Shown here piece after piece: positions 58,401-64,000 of a stretch of DNA of 64,000 nt; position 1 is the stretch's first letter, and the number at the start of each line of letters is the position of its first letter. This DNA comes from Cymodocea nodosa (taxonomy: Eukaryota > Streptophyta > Magnoliopsida > Alismatales > Cymodoceaceae): the NCBI GenBank assembly GCA_036874045.1, contig CM072341.1:12412501-12476500 (forward strand), given 5' to 3'. Under the pieces are notes generated by a model. That model saw nothing but the letters and a program-made list of their open reading frames with translations, did no database searches and was not told the origin of the DNA. Both the position numbers and the translations under genes were made by a program.

Positions 58401-61400
58401 TTAAAAAATATTGGTAAAGATAGATATCAAAACCAAGAAAAAAATTATTAATGGCACTCTTGTATATACAAAATACTTGTTGATGTAAATAACATGTTCT
58501 TATAATAATAAAATAGTATCATGGAATTTAGCATCAACATGTTTCAGCTTTCCAAATTGTCAAAATGACATCATAAAACATGGAAATTATTAACAAAAGG
58601 TCATTTCTTTACCATATTTACACCGATATGACTTTGACATTAGAAAATTTTACCGACACATGTTTTTTAAACATACTGAAGTCCAACATGTAATTGAAGT
58701 TGAATTCCTTGAATGGTACAAGCAAATGATATTTTTCATGTAAACATCACAAGAAGTAAAACAGTAAAATTATAAGGTTAGAATCCAAGAATCAAAAAAA
58801 ACAAAAAATTTCTACTTCTACTTTTACTATTCATCCTCTCATATTTCTCTCTCCTAATCCTGTGGATTTTTTAGCTGCTTTTCACTTCAATTGTTGGGAA
58901 ACAGAATCTGTCCCAAAATGGAGCAGAAACAAAAAGAAGCTGGAACCATTGTTGCCAAACTGACCCTTAGTCTAGTCCTGATCCTAAGGCTATTTAAATA
59001 TTTTAAATCAACTCTAGCTTCCTTTAGTTGGCAATTGAACAACATAAACTAACCAAATATACATGTCTATAGCAGCACAATGTAGGGTATCAATGCAAAA
59101 TTTTCACTTCTACCCTATAAGGTTTTAAACCATAAAAAACTGCCCCATTCAACGGATGATCAGTGTGACCTCTGGATCTGTAAACATGCTCCACCAGGTT
59201 AGGCTGTTTCAAGTATTTATTTTAGTAAATAAATAGTTTCAATCGTCGATCTATCTAGCATGTTATTATTTTAAAATACAGACTTCAAAATAATCTCTCT
59301 ATTCAGTTAGCAAACTCCTAAAATTTTAAATTATATTAAAAACTTTAGTTAAAAATCTAATTATCTAATCTCCATGTTATCCATGCATTTCCAAACCTTA
59401 ATAGAAATACCATCAGATCTAATAGTTTTCAATATTTTATTTTCTTAAAAGCATATTTTATCTCAAATATGCTATTAGAATATATTTGAGGTAAAATTTC
59501 TTTCAACCATTGTGTTTCTTTAGATAGTGATCCTATCCCTTTGATGCTTAAAAGTTAAAATTTCCTTAACAATTGGTCATTTCAGTCATCTAGTTCATCT
59601 AATTCTCATCTTTATTCTTTTACATCTTATACTTAAAAAGGGTATTCCAAGAGAAAACTATACAACAAAGGTTATTTGTGTAAGATATTAATATTAGAAT
59701 TAGGAAGAAATGATGTAATCATGCTACCAAATCCATCTAGGGTCCACGCTTCTGTTAGCTCTCCTCATCTCTGCTACCAAATCCTTAAGATCAATCCAAG
59801 TCTGACAAAGACATGATGCAATCTGAAATCATGACATGGACAAATCAATCTTATTTATCATTCCATCAAATATAATGAAAATTTTGATGGATTTGGAAAA
59901 AATAAAAACAAATCAGTAAGAAAATATATGAAAAGTAAAAAATTGTAGATCTATGCATGAATCTTCACATATACAAAAACACCTTAGATCTATGCAAGTA
60001 ATATACTAAACAGCAAAAGAAAAGTAAAATATACTGAAAAACAACAAAAATAGTAAAATGAATCAGTAATAATTTAATCAAGGCACTTAGAAAGCATCCA
60101 AACTTGCAGTGAGGTGTTGCTTTCAATCTGGTGGCTAATTGAGGTTCTCTGGCAAGGGATGGAGGCAGATTCAACAAAGAAATTGAAACTCCGTGGAGAC
60201 TATTCTTCCAGCAAGAAGCTTTATGTGAAAACAAAAATATCAAGTGGAAACTAGCAGAGATGATGCTAGAATAGGAGGAGGGAGGAAGACCTACATTACA
60301 TGACATGGCTACAGATGCAAATGTCGATGATATCAAGAAAACTTCACCAGAGAAGGTGGATGCAATGAAGCCAGGAACTCTGGATGGTTATGGTGGGGTA
60401 TCCGCTCCATGAACCTGATGAATGGAATCTAAAGGTAGGTGATGACATTAGAGTCCACATTGGCCAAACTTGTCTCCTCAAATACGAGAAGCTTTATGTG
60501 AAAACAAAAATATCAAGTGGAAACTAGCAGAGATGATGCTAGAATAGGAGGAGGGAGGAAGACCTACATTACATGACATGGCTACAGATGCAAATGTCGA
60601 TGATATCAAGAAAACTTCACCAGAGAAGGTGGATGCAATGAAGCCAGGAACTCTGGATGGTTATGGTGGGGTATCCGCTCCATGAACCTGATGAATGGAA
60701 TCTAAAGGTAGGTGATGACATTAGAGTCCACATTGGCCAAACTTGTCTCCTCAAATACAAGAGGGCAACAAGGAGCATGAAGGGGTGGCGGTAGCAACAA
60801 GGGTTGGGAGTTAACACTAAAGAACATTTTTTAATTTTTAAAATCAAGTACTAGTTAATAAACGATTCAGATGAAAGGCCTAAAATTATCAAGATGAGAT
60901 CCAACCTCACCAGATAATGCCTCTCTCTATACACATACACAAACATATATATATATAGCAATTATTTATACTTTTAACTCTACTATTTTCTAAATAACAT
61001 TGAAATAAACAAATAATCATAAGATAACATAAACATATAAGTGTAATAATGCTAAAATATATTTGAGCAATATATCTTTGAATAATTATGTATATTTCAC
61101 CAAAATTCCATAAAAAATATATATTTTTAGTTTTATTACAGGATAAAACATTAAAAGTATATATATTTAATTAAATTAATTTGACAAAAAACTGCTTAAT
61201 TAAAACAAGGAGAGATGAGTCTGCAAGGAGTGACCAAAACATGCATGGACACCTCGGCATCTACTTAAATATAGTAAAATCCCAAAATTGAATTTTCTTC
61301 ATTTCTATTATCACACTTAAATTCATCATGATTCCCTTCATACCTTCAATTCCATTTTCCAACATGATGGTGTAGATTTACTCTAATAAAGAGTTTTCTC

Positions 61401-62180
61401 TAACTGATAAACCTTTAACTAAATTATCTATATCTTCCCAAATTTTTTTAATGACTTCTAAACCTAATTGTAGTGCATATGCACTAGTAAACTTAATTAT
61501 TGTTTCTCCTATTACAAGTTTAATCATTATAATTCTACCAACTACATTTTTACCTCAATAATTTCAGCATTTAGGCTTTGATCAACTATTATCCAAACTC
61601 TATTTCCATGTTTACCTTATCCTGTATGCAATAATTTATGACCACTATATTGAATTAACTCAGATTTTTCCACCCTTCTAATCTCTTGCAAACACATTAT
61701 GTAATTTTTTCTTTTTATCAATATGTCAACTATCTCCATACTCTGACCTGTCAAGAATCCTGTATTCTTTATAACTAACTTAATTTTAATGCATTGGAGT
61801 TTTAAGTTGTTAAAACTTCATTGAAAATTGCTTAACTACACCTGGCCATAAATTGGTACTGAACCAAAAAACTATTCTTCTCTCATCCCAACTACTTGAA
61901 ATGAAAAGGACGAAATATAAAAAGGCAGTGGATGCCATATAAGATGAAAAATCTAAACAAACAGCTAAAAGAAAGGTACCCTTGTTTCACCCAAAAATGG
62001 CATTGAAGTTCCACCGTATCCTTGGCCTTGAGAACTCCTAGATGAGTCATTCACACCAGAGTTGCTATTTGAAATCTGACCAATAGAATTCCTGGCTTCC
62101 CATGCTTGGAGACTTCCAAACTCCGGAACAGGTAAATCTTTTACTCTAGCAAGCTGTTGTGCCAATGGTTTGAGTTGCTC
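55448..62180 (-). CDS. GTF2E1: Transcription initiation factor IIE subunit alpha, last four exons
   Basis: TFIIE-alpha recruits and regulates TFIIH in the RNA polymerase II pre-initiation complex. Exons (minus strand): 62180-61980 (EQLKPLAQQLARVKDLPVP, FGSLQAWEAR, GYGGTSMPFLGETR), 57310-57089 (KVLPPWMIKEGMSLT, REQRGEVK), 56996-56798 (DEYIKAYYAAYFKR, then an acidic tail with NVEWED) and 55542-55448 (VVKLNDLNVPA, ending DEIDWEEG, stop TGA). All junctions are GT-AG and the reading phase is consistent; the four exons encode 238 residues plus stop. This is the plant TFIIE-alpha C-terminal half. The N-terminal winged helix and zinc ribbon exons must lie right of 64000 or beyond the long intron that starts at 62181. 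Introns are 4669, 92 and 1255 bp. No disabling change is seen. Confidence 0.93.
57895..58025. mobile_element. MITE-like end
   Basis: On the minus strand it begins AGGGTCTATTTGGATT and continues with AGAAGCT-rich hairpins (AGCTTCTCAGAGAAGCT), a layout common in hAT-type miniature elements. The opposite end could not be identified, and no target duplication is shown. Confidence 0.35.
58870..58975. mobile_element. Second MITE-like end
   Basis: On the minus strand AAGGGTCAGTTTGGCAACA, then CAGCTTC and TTTGGGACAGATTC, again typical of hAT-like miniature elements. It is not obviously the partner of the end at 58025. Confidence 0.35.
60214..60759. repeat. 273-bp tandem duplication in the TFIIE-alpha intron
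   Basis: The copy at 60214-60486 and the copy at 60487-60759 appear identical by eye, apart from the last base; both start AGAAGCTTTATGTGAAAAC and end TCTCCTCAAATAC. The unit has no recognised coding content, although it is less AT-rich than its surroundings. Confidence 0.93.
61290..61800 (-). pseudogene. RTE-type LINE endonuclease relic in the TFIIE-alpha intron
   Basis: The minus strand reads NTGFLTGQSMEIVDILIKRK, CLQEIRRVEKSELIQ, SGHKLLHTG, FTSAYALQLGLEV and a decayed HHVGKRNRRYEG part, aligning with the same domain as 3220-4290. Several stops. No reverse transcriptase part. Confidence 0.75.
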
Positions 62181-62779
62181 CTGCAACCATGATATTTAAA
62201 GATTTAGATACATCTCCTGTTAATCTAGAAATGTTTTTATAAAGTTTCCATAACATAATACTTGGTAGCATCTAGAATATAATTTTTTCAATTTATAAAT
62301 CAAAATATATAAATGTTAACTTAATTGCATGAAAAAACATCACTGGAAAATATAAACCTCTGGGCTATTTGCTGAAAGCTCATGAGACTGAAATGCAAGT
62401 AGCAAAGTCATATATGATACAGGAAATTTGGATACACCATCATTTGGGCCTCAGGGATTCAATAATTTACAAAAACTTAGGGTTCAACTCAGCTTGGAGA
62501 CAACATTAAATAAATAATATATTTCAATATAAATATTAAAATTTTAAAATAACACATTTAAATACATCAAATATGCATATAAGTCAAACATAACATGATA
62601 CTATAACAGTAAAATATGCATAAAAATATCAAAAGAGATATCTCATGTTATTTTAGTAATGTGCAACTAAAAAATGTTTTGCCAAATCCTTGTAATCTCG
62701 AGTTAGTGTTGTAATCTCGATTTGGGCCTGAGTGTCATTCACAGCTACAAGGACAATTAATTAATAATATAGGTGAGAT
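62181..62779 (-). other. TFIIE-alpha intron upstream of exon 62180-61980, no gene
   Basis: The acceptor ATGGTTGCAG borders the exon. The previous exon, expected to end with a lysine/arginine-rich helix, is not found in the window. Confidence 0.6.
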
Positions 62780-62930
62780 TAAAAGAAGTAGAGGATGACC
62801 AAAACTACTTTGTTAAAAATAATGAAAAAATATTTAAAATTACACGATTTATTAATAGATATAGAAACAAATGAAAAGAAAGAATTCATGTGGCCAACTC
62901 CACATAGTGTGATAAAGGCATTGATTGTTG
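62780..62930 (+). pseudogene. LINE (RTE-type) 3' end relic
   Basis: Reads RSRG-PK then TLLKIMKKYLKLHDLLIDIE and KKEFMWPTPHSV, matching the RGRPKxTWxExVKxDLxxxxL...KWRxxIHVADP tail that ends plant RTE ORF2. Only the C-terminus remains. Confidence 0.55.
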
Positions 62931-63098
62931 TTATTAGAAGCCTTAAACACCAATTGAGTAAGAGTTGCACCAATTGAAACTAAAATAAGATAATTTGATC
63001 ATATCCATAGAATACTTACAAATACTATTGGAGTTAATTATCATTAAGTGTCATTAAATATCATTAAGTGTTTTTAAGGATTGTTATTCTAACATAAT

Positions 63099-63315
63099 TG
63101 TTGGAGTTCCTCATATGTCAATTGAAGTTCCCCACATGTCTATTGGAGTTCCCTATATGTTCGTTAAGGTTTCCCATATATCTGTTGGAATTCTCCATAT
63201 ATTCATTAGGGTTCTTCATTTGTCTATTGGTTGTACTTAGCTTTTATATAAGAAAACCCCCTTTATTCCTTAGCAATACATAATTTCCTTCTTTCACTAA
63301 ACTCTTTCTCTTAAC
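63099..63315 (+). mobile_element. 5' LTR of a short-LTR copia element
   Basis: Begins TGTTGGAG, like the 135-bp LTR at 43183. It has six 21-bp tandem repeats, then TATATAA (63244-63250), and ends just before the primer site TTGGTATTAGAGCA (63316-63329). The exact 3' end (TTAAC) lacks a canonical CA. Confidence 0.65.
63101..63226 (+). repeat. Six tandem 21-bp repeats in the LTR U3
   Basis: Unit consensus TTGGAGTTCCCCATATGTCTA, six copies with 2-6 differences each and exact 21-bp spacing, ending about 18 bp before the TATA box. Confidence 0.92.
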
Positions 63316-63329
63316 TTGGTATTAGAGCA
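63316..63329 (+). other. Primer binding site (initiator tRNA-Met type)
   Basis: TTGGTATTAGAGCA, one transition from the usual copia site. Confidence 0.8.
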
Positions 63330-63544
63330 AGAATTGTTAGGGTTCGAGGTTTTCGACAATCTCCTTCAACATCGAAGTCTTTCTCAACATGAGAGTCATA
63401 CATTCTCACATTATAGGTCAACTTCAGATCTTATGCACTCTTGTGAAGTCACCATTGGAACATGGCGCTAAGTAGGTCAACTCTTGAGTTAGTTGACTTC
63501 TCTTGATGTCATCTCTCTTTTCAACAATAATTGTTGAAACTTCA

Positions 63545-64000
63545 ATGGCATCATCATCCTCCAATACTTTTATGGACTCTTTCAAACTTATGGTTACCAA
63601 AGTTAAACTCAATTATCATCATTGGACTCTTTCCTTCAAGACCTTTGTCATATCACAACAATGAGAGGTTCATCTCTTTGAAAATCTACCAAATGTCAAG
63701 TCAAAGGCCTACACAAATTGATGAGCAACCAATGCTATAGTAGTATCATGGCTCATCAATAATGTTAATGAGCATATCACAAGAAGTTTCTCCTAGATTC
63801 ACCCTACTTGTTGGATTTGGGAAAACCTATGTGACATGTATGGGAATGAGAATATCTAGGGTTTGTGAAATGTATAAAACCATTTTCATCCATAAGTAAG
63901 ATGATGGGACCATCCATGCCTTTTATACTTGGCTACAGGCTCTCTTAAACAAGCTTCATGTTTATCAACTTTCTACTCTTGATTTTGCCACCCAACGTTG
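63545..64000 (+). pseudogene. gag: Copia gag relic running off the right edge
   Basis: The ATG at 63545 (MASSSSNTFMDSF, then TKVKLN) begins copia gag. Downstream, in shifted frames, are YHHWTLSF, AIVVSWLINNVNEHITRSFS and CEMYKTIF-HK-DDGTIHAFY, ending LNKLHVYQLSTLDFATQR at the window edge (UBN2-type domain). Frameshifts and stops show decay; it may continue into pol outside the window. Confidence 0.72.

Larger units (their letters stand above)
57311..61979 (-). other. Large TFIIE-alpha intron filled with repeats
   Basis: Donor AGG then GTACCTTTC at 61979, acceptor TTTTTCAG at 57313-57311. It holds two MITE-like ends, a 273-bp tandem duplication and an RTE LINE relic in the gene's own orientation. 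Confidence 0.75.

Noticed and set aside
62353-62382. Possible 30-bp TFIIE-alpha micro-exon (flanked by CAG and GTTTAT)
   Set aside because: The encoded SHELSANSPE does not match the lysine/arginine-rich helix expected before EQLKPL in TFIIE-alpha.
63101-63226. Regular short repeats as a possible CRISPR-like array
   Set aside because: Units are contiguous with no spacers, lie in a eukaryotic copia LTR and are degenerate.

Overview
This is a plant nuclear window, almost certainly a flowering plant. It has intron-split genes, plant-type Ty3/gypsy (Athila-like, tRNA-Asp primed) and Ty1/copia retrotransposons, RTE- and L1-type LINE relics and a PIF/Harbinger relic. The very AT-rich, heavily nested repeats and the GC-rich first exon against an AT-rich background would suit a monocot with large introns, but the species cannot be fixed from sequence alone.

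Layout. 1-4.4 kb: relics of a copia element and two LINEs. 5.1-5.8 kb: a GC-rich first exon of a PUMILIO-type RNA-binding protein gene (minus strand); the rest of that gene is not recognisable to its left. 6.6-9.4 kb: a minus-strand copia LTR with decayed internal sequence. 9.4-32.0 kb: a multi-level retrotransposon nest, read from target-site duplications as minus-strand copia LTR > copia solo LTR (TSD TTTAT) > Athila-like solo LTR (TSD CTAAC/CTAGC) > complete 17.4-kb Athila-like element with 2.19-kb LTRs. 32.5-38.5 kb: decayed copia elements, one interrupted by an Athila-like solo LTR with a perfect TSD (AGTGT). 38.5-41.1 kb: PIF/Harbinger transposase and its Myb/SANT partner ORF. 43.2-43.6 kb: a short copia LTR with PBS. 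44.5-52.8 kb: a minus-strand copia element carrying an old 1.78-kb tandem duplication of LTR plus gag. 53.7-54.8 kb: a minus-strand gypsy RNase H/RT relic. 55.4-62.2 kb: the last four exons of the TFIIE-alpha gene (minus strand), with introns carrying LINE relics and a recent-looking 273-bp tandem duplication. 62.8-64 kb: LINE tail and the start of a copia element whose LTR holds six 21-bp repeats.

The most unusual object is the Athila-like element at 11186-28597. Its order is LTR - PBS - zinc knuckle/protease/RT/RNase H/integrase - plant-transposon-type ORF2 - capsid gag - F-box-like ORF - PPT - LTR. Gag lies downstream of pol, and the last gene resembles a host F-box protein. Each gene cassette is separated from the next by arrays of one palindrome (CGTTGAGTTA/TAACTCAACG), which also occurs in the LTRs. 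The copy is decayed (stops, frameshifts), so these are relics of a lineage that should be sought intact elsewhere.

Only two host genes are supported: the PUMILIO-type exon and TFIIE-alpha. They share strand but I see no functional link between them.
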